This document shows positions 35,532-44,254 of a stretch of DNA of 64,000 nucleotides, piece by piece (position 1 is the stretch's first letter; the number at the start of each line of letters is the position of its first letter). The position numbers were made by a program, and so were the translations under genes. The notes under the pieces are model-generated. The model was not told where the DNA came from. It ran no database searches and saw only the letters and a list, made by a program, of their open reading frames with translations. Source of the stretch: Vibrio chagasii (GTDB lineage: Bacteria > Pseudomonadota > Gammaproteobacteria > Enterobacterales > Vibrionaceae); assembly GCA_041879415.1 (NCBI GenBank), contig CP090851.1, forward strand, positions 1,922,001 to 1,986,000, read 5' to 3'.

Positions 35532-36608
35532 ATGAAAAAGTCGATTCTTTCTGCAGTGATCCTGACAGCACTGACTTCAGGTTCAGCTTTTGCTGCACAC
35601 ACTTTTACCAATGACGCGGGCGATAGCCTAACAATCGATGGTCGTTTTGACGTTCGTTACCATGATAAGGGCGGCGATCACAATGGCGAATGGAACAGCG
35701 GTAGCTCTCGTTTTGGCCTAAAAGGTCAAATGGGCTTAGACAACGGTTGGACTGGCTTTGGCCATGCCGAATGGGGTTACAACTCTGGTGCTAACGGCGA
35801 CAATATTTACGACCGACTTCTATACGCTGGCGTAGAGCACGATAAGTACGGCAAGATTGCAGCAGGTACTAAGCAGTGGTCTACCTTCTACGATGTCGCT
35901 TGGTTTACCGACATGGGCCGTGTATTTGGTTCACGTGGTTCTGGCTACTACAACCTATCTGACTGGGGTATCGCTTCTGGTACAGGACGAGCAGAAAACT
36001 CAATTACTTACCGCAATAACATCAACGACAACTGGAAATACGGCTTTACCTACCAAACGACTCGTGAAGATGTTGGCCTAGCTGATGGTAAAACAGCAAC
36101 ACTGAAAAACGGTATGGGTGCATCAACTCTCTACACGGTTATGGATGGCCTAACCATTGGTCTAGCTTACCACCAGAATGAATTTGACGATGTCGACGCA
36201 GGCGTTCAAAACATCAAAGATGGCGATACTCAACGCATTGGTCTATTGGGTGTGAACTACACCAATAACGGCTTATTTGTTGGTTTCACTTACAGCCAAG
36301 GTTCGAACTGGGAAACCACCAGCAAGGCAGAATTCTACGACCACCGCGGTGCTGAATTCTTCACTTACTACCACTTTGAAAACGGTCTTCGCCCAACCTT
36401 TAACGTTAACTACTTAACAGATACAGACGACAATGCGAACGGCTACGAGCGTCAGTTGATTATCCCTGGTCTTGAGTACCACTTTAAGAAGAACAAATTC
36501 TTAGTGTGGACCGAATACCAGTTCGATAATGGCAACGACAAAGCAGTTGGCAATCACTACGAAAACAGTGATGACCAGTTTGCTGCAGGTATTCGTTACT
36601 ACTTTTAA
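35532..36608 (+). CDS. Outer-membrane porin (Gram-negative trimeric type)
   Basis: A 358-residue porin with a signal peptide (MKKSILSAVILTALTSGSAFA) and a 16-strand barrel ending in the canonical C-terminal aromatic (AGIRYYF). SGSSRFGLKGQMGL and the following strands match OmpC/OmpU-like porins. ATG 35532 follows AAAGAGAATTACA. Placed between the SnoaL gene and a LacI regulator, it may serve as a specific channel for the transported substrate. Could also be a general porin of Vibrio. Terminator downstream. Confidence 0.9.
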   Translation: MKKSILSAVILTALTSGSAFAAHTFTNDAGDSLTIDGRFDVRYHDKGGDHNGEWNSGSSRFGLKGQMGLDNGWTGFGHAEWGYNSGANGDNIYDRLLYAGVEHDKYGKIAAGTKQWSTFYDVAWFTDMGRVFGSRGSGYYNLSDWGIASGTGRAENSITYRNNINDNWKYGFTYQTTREDVGLADGKTATLKNGMGASTLYTVMDGLTIGLAYHQNEFDDVDAGVQNIKDGDTQRIGLLGVNYTNNGLFVGFTYSQGSNWETTSKAEFYDHRGAEFFTYYHFENGLRPTFNVNYLTDTDDNANGYERQLIIPGLEYHFKKNKFLVWTEYQFDNGNDKAVGNHYENSDDQFAAGIRYYF

Positions 36609-36655
36609 TCGCTGATTAAAGCGTTCAATAAACGCAACTCAATCAATGCCTAATC

Positions 36656-36696
36656 AAGCTCTGCCTATATTTATTCTATATACGCAGAGCTTTTGG
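36656..36696 (+). terminator. Intrinsic terminator of the porin gene
   Basis: A perfect 9-bp stem (AAGCTCTGC with GCAGAGCTT) with a 19-nt partly self-pairing loop, then TTTTGGG. Confidence 0.8.
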
Positions 36697-36770
36697 GTTA
36701 TACCCAGTATAATACCCAACAACGTCAATTAGCCCTTATTTTTCATACCACTCTAACGCATAGACTTTTT

Positions 36771-36795
36771 GAATACGTACCTATCTATGGTATTC
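36771..36795. promoter_or_regulatory. Inverted repeat in the LacI-family promoter
   Basis: GAATAC and GTATTC with a 13-bp spacer lie about 35 bp before the LacI-family start, where autoregulator sites commonly sit. It shows no clear identity to the palindrome at 32641, so the regulator is unresolved. Confidence 0.35.
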
Positions 36796-36828
36796 TCTAG
36801 ATTGTTACTTGGTTAAAAAGCATGGTCT

Positions 36829-37854
36829 ATGAACTCTCCAAAAAACGCCTCGGCGTCAAAAACAACTGTCACTTCAAAAGATGTCGCTAAACTGGCTGGC
36901 GTTTCTCAATCCACCGTTTCTCGTGTATTTGTTCCGGGCAGTTCGGTTTCAGAAAAGACCAAGCTAAAAGTATTTGAAGCAGCAAAAGCCCTCAACTATC
37001 GCCCTAATGCTTTTGCGCGAAGCCTGACTACTAATGAATCTAAGTTAATTGGTTTGGTCTTCCCAGATGCTGACTACCCAATTCACATGAAAACCCTACA
37101 GCTCATCTCTACTGAGTTACAAAAGCAAGGGTATTCAGCAGTGCTTATTCCGTGGCAAGTGGATGCAAATGACAACCACTCTATTCCTAACATCTTCCAA
37201 TATCGTGTCGATGGTGTAATTGCCGCCTCCGCAACGTTCAACAAGTCACTGTATGAAGAGTGTGAAGAGTTCGACATCCCGATTGTTCAGTACGCTCGTG
37301 TGGTGGAAGGTACTAAGAGTAGCCATGTCGTCAGCGATAACTACGCAGCAGGCCAAGTTGCCGCTCAGCACTTTCATAATTTAGGCGTAAAATCAGCAGT
37401 TTACCTAACCGGTAATGTACCAACTTACACCAACGGGGAACGTGAAGCCGGTTTCTGCTCAGAGTTCGAAGATCTAACAGGCAAGCAAGCTCGTGTTATC
37501 GAGGCCGATTACGACTATCTTGATGCACTAGATACCATTCGCGCTATGTTCTCAGAGTCATCAAAGCCAGAAGCGATATTCTGCGCAACAGATAACCTAG
37601 CGATGGCAGTGATGGACGTAGCTCGATTGGAGTTCAACCTGCGTATTCCTGAAGATCTTCAAGTCATTGGCTTCGATGATATCCCGCAAACGCAGTGGCT
37701 TAACTACCAGCTCACGACGTTCAAACAAGATTTCAAACGCCTTGCTCGTGAATCAGTGAAAATTGTTGTGAGTCAGATTCAAGACCAAGATACTAGCCTA
37801 GTAAAACTGATGGTCCCGGTGAAGTTTATTGAGAGAAAAACAACGCTCAAGTAA
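36829..37854 (+). CDS. LacI-family regulator
   Basis: A 341-residue repressor. Residues about 18-65 are the LacI HTH and hinge (KDVAKLAGVSQSTVSRVFVPG and RPNAFARSL), followed by a periplasmic-binding-like effector domain (SKLIGLVFPDADYPIHMKTLQ, DNYAAGQVAAQHFHNLGV, GFDDIPQTQWLNYQLTT). It ends RKTTLK. It sits directly after the MFS-SnoaL-porin genes and is the likely local regulator, with the sugar or acid as effector. ATG 36829 has a poor ribosome site. The bidirectional terminator separates it from the sulfatase unit. Confidence 0.93.
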   Translation: MNSPKNASASKTTVTSKDVAKLAGVSQSTVSRVFVPGSSVSEKTKLKVFEAAKALNYRPNAFARSLTTNESKLIGLVFPDADYPIHMKTLQLISTELQKQGYSAVLIPWQVDANDNHSIPNIFQYRVDGVIAASATFNKSLYEECEEFDIPIVQYARVVEGTKSSHVVSDNYAAGQVAAQHFHNLGVKSAVYLTGNVPTYTNGEREAGFCSEFEDLTGKQARVIEADYDYLDALDTIRAMFSESSKPEAIFCATDNLAMAVMDVARLEFNLRIPEDLQVIGFDDIPQTQWLNYQLTTFKQDFKRLARESVKIVVSQIQDQDTSLVKLMVPVKFIERKTTLK

Positions 37855-37881
37855 TACCGACTCAAAGATGTATTCCAACAA

Positions 37882-37913
37882 AAATCCCGCTCATACAGAG
37901 CGGGATTTTTATT
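37882..37913. terminator. Bidirectional terminator between LacI and sulfatase genes
   Basis: A perfect 11-bp stem (AAATCCCGCTC with GAGCGGGATTT, 5-nt loop) bordered by T's on both strands. It serves the converging LacI and arylsulfatase transcripts. Confidence 0.93.
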
Positions 37914-37925
37914 ATGCTATTTCCA

Positions 37926-39428
37926 CTAGTTGCCCACGCCACCAGTATTGTCGGGCTGAGTTTCTGGCGTTTTAGGTGGCCACTCTTTGAAAGTCGCTAG
38001 GTGTTGCTGCACAGCTGCTTGAGCAGGACCAAATGCCCACATCTTCTGCCCCATCCACTTCAAGTACATGCCTGACTCTTCTGCTGCTCGCTCATAAGGG
38101 TCACGTCGCAAGTTAAACAGTAGTGGTGCATTCAGTTCTTCTTTCGGACCGCTCCAACCATGATTCTGGACTACGAAGTGAGCCTTCCAATCACCGACTC
38201 GAACGGCTTGTAGCTTGTCACGTTCGTAGTAGTAAATCTCTTTACGATTCGATTCGCCTTTCTCCGTCAACATATCGACTTGGTTGTAACCATCGAGGTG
38301 TGCTTTAAAGCCATCGTAACCTTTGAGCATTTTCTCTTTCAGATCCGCTGGGCCACCAGCAGCGGCAACAAGCGTTGGTAACCAGTCCATACCGTCGAAG
38401 ATGCCGTTACCCACACTGCCCGCAGGAATTTTACCCGGCCAACTTACGAGAGCCGGCGCACGAACACCACCTTCCCACGTGGTACCTTTCTCACCGTGGT
38501 ATGGCGTCATGCCACCATCAGGCCATGTCATGATTTCAGGGCCATTATCAGCCGTGAAAATGATGATGGTGTTATCGGCTATGCCGAGCTCTTCCATTTT
38601 TGCCATCATCTCACCGACATGATCATCAAGATCTTTCATCACCACTTCTTGAAGCCCCCAACCATTTTGGCCGAGCATAGCTTCGTATTCAGGTGAAAGA
38701 TGCGTCCAAACATGACCACGTGATGGACAGTACCAAGTGAAGAATGGCTTATCCGCTTCAACCGCCCTTTCGATGAAGTTGATCGCGTGTTTGTTTACTT
38801 CATCATCGAGAGTACGCATACGCTCGATAGTTAGCGCACCATCGTCTTCAATGGTTTGTCCGCCCTTGCCATCGGATTTTGCATAGATCACATTGCGCGG
38901 AGCAAATGCATCTAACGAACCGTCTTTTGGCCAATCTGGATCTTCGGTGTATTCCATCGCGTTCAAGTGATACAACCACCCCCAATACTCATCAAAACCA
39001 TGCATTGTTGGTAAAAATTCGTCTCGGTCACCTAAGTGGTTTTTACCAAACTGACCTGTCACATAACCCATGGTTTTGAGAATTTCAGGCAAGGTTGGTG
39101 TGTCCGCATGCAGCCCCACTGGCCCACCCGGTAAACCCACCGTGTGCATGCCCGTCCGCACTGGTAGCTGCCCGGTTAAGAATGCAGAACGACCCGCCGT
39201 ACACGATGGCTGGGCGTAATAATCGGTCAGTAGCATTCCTTTCTCGGCAATACTGTCGATGTTCGGTGTTTCACTACTCATCACTCCGTTGTGGTAAGCA
39301 CTGAGGTTTGAAATACCAATGTCATCGGTAAAGATAACAAAGATATTTGGCTGTTCCTGAGCTGACCATGCCGACAATGACAAGCTACTCAGAACACTTA
39401 ATACAAGAAGTTGGAAAATCCTTTTCAT
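37926..39428 (-). CDS. Secreted arylsulfatase (formylglycine type)
   Basis: A 500-residue alkaline-phosphatase-superfamily sulfatase. A signal peptide (MKRIFQLLVLSVLSSLSLSAW) precedes the N-terminal metal motif VIFTDDIGISNL (Asp35/Asp36). The active-site sequence is CTAGRSAFLTG, with Cys76 to be converted to formylglycine; Ala replaces the common Pro of CxPSR. GKNHLGD and TADNGPE are the second metal/substrate motifs. ATG 39428 follows AAGGACGTTCT. It follows a DUF4345 gene by 9 bp. Substrate is a sulfate ester of unknown type. No sulfatase-maturation gene is in the window. Confidence 0.92.
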   Translation of the reverse strand: MKRIFQLLVLSVLSSLSLSAWSAQEQPNIFVIFTDDIGISNLSAYHNGVMSSETPNIDSIAEKGMLLTDYYAQPSCTAGRSAFLTGQLPVRTGMHTVGLPGGPVGLHADTPTLPEILKTMGYVTGQFGKNHLGDRDEFLPTMHGFDEYWGWLYHLNAMEYTEDPDWPKDGSLDAFAPRNVIYAKSDGKGGQTIEDDGALTIERMRTLDDEVNKHAINFIERAVEADKPFFTWYCPSRGHVWTHLSPEYEAMLGQNGWGLQEVVMKDLDDHVGEMMAKMEELGIADNTIIIFTADNGPEIMTWPDGGMTPYHGEKGTTWEGGVRAPALVSWPGKIPAGSVGNGIFDGMDWLPTLVAAAGGPADLKEKMLKGYDGFKAHLDGYNQVDMLTEKGESNRKEIYYYERDKLQAVRVGDWKAHFVVQNHGWSGPKEELNAPLLFNLRRDPYERAAEESGMYLKWMGQKMWAFGPAQAAVQQHLATFKEWPPKTPETQPDNTGGVGN

Positions 39429-39437
39429 AGAACGTCC

Positions 39438-39827
39438 TTATACGGTTTCAGATTGTTCTTTGTGAATCATTTTTAAACCCACTAAGCCGAAGCCCAGCTC
39501 TAAGATTAGATAAACAAAAAGTAGCCAATGAGGCATGCCATCGAGCACTAAGCTAATGATGCGCCCCGCAGCTAAACCCAACATGAAAACCACCAAACTA
39601 TAGAGCGCTGGCAGTCGATACTTTTTGAACAGTGCGCCAAACACCCAAAACAGAGCAAGTGCGAGATACAGCCCCATCACGGCACGGAAGATATGAGTAA
39701 CATTGATGGGTGTGGCGTCGATACCAAATAGATAGTCAAGAGAGACAACGGGGGCATAACCATAAGACAGTGCAATAGGTGTTAAACCTAAAACCGCGAC
39801 GAACAAGAAAATACTCTGTGGCTTCAT
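39438..39827 (-). CDS. DUF4345-type membrane protein
   Basis: A 129-residue protein with four hydrophobic helices (residues about 5-25, 45-65, 75-95, 100-120), matching the DUF4345 family pattern (SLDYLFGI, FRAVMGLYLALALFW, GRIISLVLDG). ATG 39827 follows AAGAGAGTTAGGGT. It is the first gene of a two-gene unit with the sulfatase (9-bp gap). Function unknown. Confidence 0.8.
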   Translation of the reverse strand: MKPQSIFLFVAVLGLTPIALSYGYAPVVSLDYLFGIDATPINVTHIFRAVMGLYLALALFWVFGALFKKYRLPALYSLVVFMLGLAAGRIISLVLDGMPHWLLFVYLILELGFGLVGLKMIHKEQSETV

Positions 39828-39966
39828 ACCCTAACTCTCTTAACTTGGCTCATTTCAAAAAACATAGTCTACAATCAGCGATATACAAGTTGCATATGTG
39901 AAAACTGACCACCTGAAAGGCGCATTCATAAACTTGCTACTTCACACAGAAGATAAGGATATCGAT

Positions 39967-40737
39967 ATGGCTAAATGGCGTTACCTAATCGCACCAGTAT
40001 TAATGGCTAGTTCCACCGTTAATGCGCAAGAAGCAAGCTCCTCAGCAGAAACTAGAGGGTGGCAACACAGCTTTGAAATTTACGCACTAGCACTGAATAT
40101 TCGGGGAGACAGTACCATTGGTGACTTGTCTGCAGATATCGATGTCGATCCTTCCTTTATCATGGATCATCTTGATATGACCGCAATGGTGCGTTTAGAA
40201 GGGATCTATAACAATCAATGGGGCTATTACATTGATTACAGCTTCATGAAGCTAAGTGGGAAAACAAACTCAGTGCTAGATGCCAACCTAGAGAAGTTGA
40301 AAGGTAATCTTGATATCCGACAAGGCGTTTTAGATGTAAAAGGTTTTAAGCGCTACCAGTACGACTTTGGCACGATTGACTATCTATTTGGACTTCGTTG
40401 GTGGGATAACGACATTGATGCCAAGCTTTACGGTTCAGGCGGTAGACTAAGTGTCGACGGATCACTCAACGAAGATTGGATTGACTATCAAATAGGTGCG
40501 AGATGGATAACGCAGATCAATCAAAGTTGGAAGTTTCACGCAACTATTGATGCAGGGCTTGGTAGTGATACCAACTTTACCAGTTCGCTATTAACTGGGG
40601 TGCGATACCAGATAAACAGTTGGTCTGACTTAAATCTCGCTTATAAATCGACTTGGGTGGACTACGAAAACAAAGGGACTTTTGAATATGACACGGCATC
40701 ACAAGGTTTCTTAGTCGGTTGGGCTGCGCACTTCTAG
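39967..40737 (+). CDS. Outer-membrane beta-barrel protein, unknown function
   Basis: A 256-residue secreted protein. The ATG at 39967 follows AAGGATATCGAT and starts a signal peptide (APVLMASSTVNAQEA). The mature part alternates strands rich in Trp, Tyr and Gly and ends in an aromatic strand (LVGWAAHF), as for outer-membrane barrels of about 10-12 strands. It resembles small YfaZ/OmpW-like or DUF-class barrels. No close name. It diverges from the DUF4345-sulfatase unit, but no shared role is evident. Confidence 0.8.
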   Translation: MAKWRYLIAPVLMASSTVNAQEASSSAETRGWQHSFEIYALALNIRGDSTIGDLSADIDVDPSFIMDHLDMTAMVRLEGIYNNQWGYYIDYSFMKLSGKTNSVLDANLEKLKGNLDIRQGVLDVKGFKRYQYDFGTIDYLFGLRWWDNDIDAKLYGSGGRLSVDGSLNEDWIDYQIGARWITQINQSWKFHATIDAGLGSDTNFTSSLLTGVRYQINSWSDLNLAYKSTWVDYENKGTFEYDTASQGFLVGWAAHF

Positions 40738-40744
40738 TCAAACA

Positions 40745-40781
40745 ATAAAAAAGGTAAGCCTAATAGCGTTAGGCTTACCTT
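40745..40781 (-). terminator. Terminator between barrel and globin genes
   Basis: A perfect 13-bp stem (AAGGTAAGCCTAA with TTAGGCTTACCTT, loop of 5). The minus strand continues with TTTTATTG, so it ends the leftward globin transcript and probably also the rightward barrel transcript. Confidence 0.9.
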
Positions 40782-40856
40782 ACAAAATCATCCCTTCTGC
40801 GATCTTGCCATTTTTAAATAGCGAGCAAGCAAAACAGAGAATAACTAATCCAGAAT

Positions 40857-41276
40857 TTAGCTGTTCACAGAACTCGGAACCACGCACTCTTGCTTCATGA
40901 TTTTAAGACCAACATCGAGGGTTTCTGTCCATGCTTGTTCGACTTGATCATTGTAGTGAGGATCGTATTTCTTGACCGTATTGAGCAATGATTTAAACCA
41001 CTCATTAAGCTCTTGCTCGGAGATATCCATTCCTAAATCTTTGTGCTGCTTTCCGAGTCGCTTTACGGAATTACGCACACTAGGTAATCCAGCAGAATTG
41101 TAGATGAGGATGATGGAAGCCTTGAGCATCTTAGTCTGTTGCTCCAATCCTACTTTCTCAAAGCGTTCTGAAAACCTAGGATTATGTTGGCAAAAGTCGG
41201 CCAAGAATGACTCTAAAAACGCTTGATCAATCCGGCAACGCTCAAAGCTCTCATAAAATAGTTCGTTTGAAGTCAT
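40857..41276 (-). CDS. Globin-family protein
   Basis: A 139-residue globin-like protein. The start at 41276 follows AAGGATTGGCGAG. The helices FYESFERCRIDQAFLESFL, FCQHNPRFSERFEK and a central LGKQHKDLGMDISEQ, with His as the probable proximal heme ligand, match the sensor/single-domain globin pattern. It could bind oxygen or nitric oxide. No partner reductase or signalling domain is fused. Heme binding is inferred, not shown. Confidence 0.75.
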   Translation of the reverse strand: MTSNELFYESFERCRIDQAFLESFLADFCQHNPRFSERFEKVGLEQQTKMLKASIILIYNSAGLPSVRNSVKRLGKQHKDLGMDISEQELNEWFKSLLNTVKKYDPHYNDQVEQAWTETLDVGLKIMKQECVVPSSVNS

Positions 41277-41373
41277 CTCGCCAATCCTTTGCAATAATCT
41301 GTTTGATTTGAACCACTAAGATGACTTAATTATACGCCACAGTGGCATAAAACGAACTGAGGCATATCATGAA

Positions 41374-41754
41374 CTAAGGCATAAAGTGAGTTGCACAGAT
41401 CTTGTTTCCATCAGGATCACGCAAATAAGCCATGTAAAGTCGGCGTTCATCCGATCCTCTCTCACCAGGCCCGTTTTCAATACTCGTACCGCCATTTTCT
41501 ACACCAACACGATGCCACTCATCCACCGCTTCTGGTGAAGAGGCCAAAAAGCCAACCGTCATACCATTGCCGTGTGTCGCTGGCTGACCATCAATCGGTT
41601 TCGTTAAGCCCAATACTCCAGTTTGGCTAACATAGATACAACGCCCTTTAGGGTCCACAGAGCCTTCGCTGTAACCAAGCACCTTCATAATTGGATCATA
41701 GAAAGACTTCGCGCGCTCAACATCTTCGGTACCAAGAAAAACATGGCTAAACAT
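41374..41754 (-). CDS. VOC-family glyoxalase-fold protein
   Basis: A 126-residue VOC protein: MFSHVFLGTEDVERAKSFYD with a metal His near residue 4, a central TVGFLASSPEAVDEWHRV, and MAYLRDPDGNKICATHFMP at the end. In the last metal position the usual Glu is Lys or Ile (DPDGNKICA), so its catalytic metal site may be altered. It is a different subfamily from the duplicated pair at 23.9-25.3 kb. Single gene. Confidence 0.85.
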   Translation of the reverse strand: MFSHVFLGTEDVERAKSFYDPIMKVLGYSEGSVDPKGRCIYVSQTGVLGLTKPIDGQPATHGNGMTVGFLASSPEAVDEWHRVGVENGGTSIENGPGERGSDERRLYMAYLRDPDGNKICATHFMP

Positions 41755-41828
41755 AACTAACGTCTTCTTTTAGTGAAAGAACTTCCTAAACTAGTCCCTT
41801 CAACCTCATTTGTCTAGGCGTTCCCAAA

Positions 41829-42713
41829 CTACAATTGTTGCTTTATCCACTGAGCAAAAACCTGAAACTTGGTTCGTTGATCCATCCCTTTCGGGCACAC
41901 CAAGTCATAGCCCTTACCAGACTCAATACTCATCATTGGAGCCACTAACAGCCCCTGCTCGATTTGCGGCTTCATAAACTCTAAGCGCCCTAATGCAACG
42001 CCCATTGAGAGTATCGCAGCGTCCATGGCTAAACGGTTATCACTGTAGTAATCACACATCAACGTGCAATCCACTTCGCTTTGAGCTTCAGATAACCACC
42101 GCTGCCAAGCCGTCACGTTCCCACTATGAATAAACTGCACATCAGCTAATTGATGTACCCCCTTATCCAGACTAAACCTCTTGGCGTACTCTGGGCTGCA
42201 CACCGGCGTTCTGATCCCTGAAAAAAGTCGCTCACTGTGATGGTTAGGGTAATGCCCTTCGCTATAAAAAATGGCCACATCATAAGGTTCGAATTGGAAG
42301 TCAGATTGGTTCTGTTTGGTTTGCAGTTTGAGGCTCAAGTTCGGATAGAGTTTTCTAAATTCCGGCAGACGTGGCATCAACCAAGAAGAAGCGAAGTAAG
42401 GAGAGGTTGCTATATATAGCTCACCACTCAATTCGCCGGTTTGAATGTCCATGAGTTCAGAAAATATCGACTCAAAAGAGACATTCAACATCGAAAGAAC
42501 TCGCTGTCCTTCTGGGGTCAATTCAAGTTTTCTTGTCTTGCGCACAAACAGATTGAACTTCAGTTGTTGCTCCAACTTTTTAATACGATGACTAACACCG
42601 CCCTGTGTCAAAAACAACTCTTCAGCAGCCAAAGTAAAACTCAAATGTTTAGCCGCAACACTGAATGTGTGTAGCAGTGATAGTGTCTGTTGCCTATTTT
42701 CAAACAAGCTCAT
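41829..42713 (-). CDS. LysR-family regulator
   Basis: A 294-residue regulator. The HTH occupies residues about 10-68 (HLSFTLAAEELFLTQGGVSHRIKKLEQQL); the effector domain follows (GELYIATSPYFASSWLMPRLPEF). The subgroup is GcvA/DsdC-like. It lies 103 bp from the divergent GH4 glycosidase gene, so control of that gene and the ChbG gene is plausible but unproven. Confidence 0.9.
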   Translation of the reverse strand: MSLFENRQQTLSLLHTFSVAAKHLSFTLAAEELFLTQGGVSHRIKKLEQQLKFNLFVRKTRKLELTPEGQRVLSMLNVSFESIFSELMDIQTGELSGELYIATSPYFASSWLMPRLPEFRKLYPNLSLKLQTKQNQSDFQFEPYDVAIFYSEGHYPNHHSERLFSGIRTPVCSPEYAKRFSLDKGVHQLADVQFIHSGNVTAWQRWLSEAQSEVDCTLMCDYYSDNRLAMDAAILSMGVALGRLEFMKPQIEQGLLVAPMMSIESGKGYDLVCPKGMDQRTKFQVFAQWIKQQL

Positions 42714-42816
42714 GGATTAATCTCACTAATTTATAACTCGCCATTTCTGGTTTGTCGGTGTGCCAACTCATCATATAGATTAAATCACGTAATCTAAAAG
42801 TCTAATGGTGAATAAC

Positions 42817-44145
42817 ATGAAACAAGAACAAAAATTAAAAGTCGTCGTGATCGGTGGTGGTTCAAGTTACACCCCTGAGTTAGTTGAAGGCTTGTTAAAA
42901 CGTCATCACGAATTACCTATTACTGATCTTTGGTTGGTGGATATCGAGGCTGGATTAGAAAAAGCTCAGATCATTGCCGATCTAACCAAGCGTATGATTA
43001 ATAAAGTGAACTGCGAAATTAATGTTCACCTAACCACGGACCGAGAATTGGCTCTGAAAGATGCCGATTTCGTATGCTCTCAATTTCGAGCAGGTCGACT
43101 AGAAGCAAGATTACGTGACGAACGTATCGCCTTGAAATATCGAATGATCGGGCAAGAAACTAACGGGCTGGGTGGTTTCTCAAACGCCTGTCGAACTATC
43201 CCGATTGCATTAGAAATCGCGAAAGAGATGGAAGCATTGTGCCCGAACGCATGGCTACTCAATTTCACCAATCCATCAGGCATGGTTACCGAAGCTCTGC
43301 TTAAACACTCGTCGATTAAAACCGTTGGTCTGTGTAACGTTCCAGTCAACATGGAGCTTGGTGCAGCCAAAATGCTTGGCGCAAAACGTGAAGACATTAC
43401 GATGCAAATTGCGGGTTTGAACCACTTAGTGTGGGCTCGCAAGGTGCTACATGAAGGGCAAGACAAGCTGGGTGAGGTCATCAATCAACTTCTTGGTGGC
43501 AACGATCAAATGATGCCGAAAAATATCCCTCTCTTTGAATGGGACGGCGAGTTGATTCGCTCACTCAACATCATTCCATGTGCATACCTGCGTTACTACT
43601 ATCAGTCTCGAGATATCTTAGATAAAGAGTTTGAGGCGTCGAAGAACAACGCTAACCGTGCAGACTTGGTGGCTCAAGTTGAGAAACAACTGCTTGAGAT
43701 ATACAAAGACCCAAGGTTAGACACCAAACCTCAACTGTTAGAAGAGCGTGGTGGTGCCTATTACTCTGAAGCGGCTTGTGAGTTGATGAACAGTATTTAT
43801 AACAACAAGCGCTCTATCATGCATGTAAACACCCGTAATAACGGCGCAATACAAGGCTTGCCAGATGACTGCGCGGTGGAAGTCAGCTCTGTGATCACCA
43901 GCAGTGAAATCATCCCACTCAACGTCGAGCCTTTTGACAGTGACACGTTGCGCTTGATCCAGCAAATGAAAGAGTTTGAAACCCTCACCGTAAAAGCAGC
44001 AATCACGGGAGATATTGCCACAGCGAAACGCGCCCTGATCCTAAACCCAATCGTCGATACGGGCTCGCACATTGATGAGGCTCTACTAGAAACGATTCGC
44101 GAAAACTTAGAGTTCATGCCTGCGTTCGCTCATCGACTCACATAA
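42817..44145 (+). CDS. GH4 6-phospho-beta-glucosidase
   Basis: NAD+- and metal-dependent glycosidase of 442 residues acting on 6-phospho-beta-glycosides. ATG 42817 follows GGTGAATAAC; ATG 42805 is an alternative. The Rossmann motif VVVIGGGSSYTPELVEGLLKR, the GH4 signature GQETNGLGGFSNACRTIP, the metal Cys in GLCNVP and the His region GLNHLVWARK are in the right order. Relatives include CelF/LicH/ChbF. It is followed by the ChbG-type deacetylase, which points to phosphorylated chitobiose or cellobiose. Confidence 0.93.
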   Translation: MKQEQKLKVVVIGGGSSYTPELVEGLLKRHHELPITDLWLVDIEAGLEKAQIIADLTKRMINKVNCEINVHLTTDRELALKDADFVCSQFRAGRLEARLRDERIALKYRMIGQETNGLGGFSNACRTIPIALEIAKEMEALCPNAWLLNFTNPSGMVTEALLKHSSIKTVGLCNVPVNMELGAAKMLGAKREDITMQIAGLNHLVWARKVLHEGQDKLGEVINQLLGGNDQMMPKNIPLFEWDGELIRSLNIIPCAYLRYYYQSRDILDKEFEASKNNANRADLVAQVEKQLLEIYKDPRLDTKPQLLEERGGAYYSEAACELMNSIYNNKRSIMHVNTRNNGAIQGLPDDCAVEVSSVITSSEIIPLNVEPFDSDTLRLIQQMKEFETLTVKAAITGDIATAKRALILNPIVDTGSHIDEALLETIRENLEFMPAFAHRLT

Positions 44146-44184
44146 TGTGATAACTCCCTCAGTATAACTCACTGTTTTCGGTAC

Positions 44185-44210
44185 ATTAGCTCAGTAAATG
44201 CTGAGCTAAT
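44185..44210 (+). promoter_or_regulatory. Hairpin between GH4 and deacetylase genes
   Basis: A perfect 10-bp stem (ATTAGCTCAG with CTGAGCTAAT, 6-nt loop) in the 109-bp gap. No T run follows, so it may be an mRNA stabiliser or weak attenuator that sets ChbG level. Confidence 0.5.
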
Positions 44211-44254
44211 TCAAAACTAAAAGTCCACACCTTCTCATTAGAATGAGGCCAACC

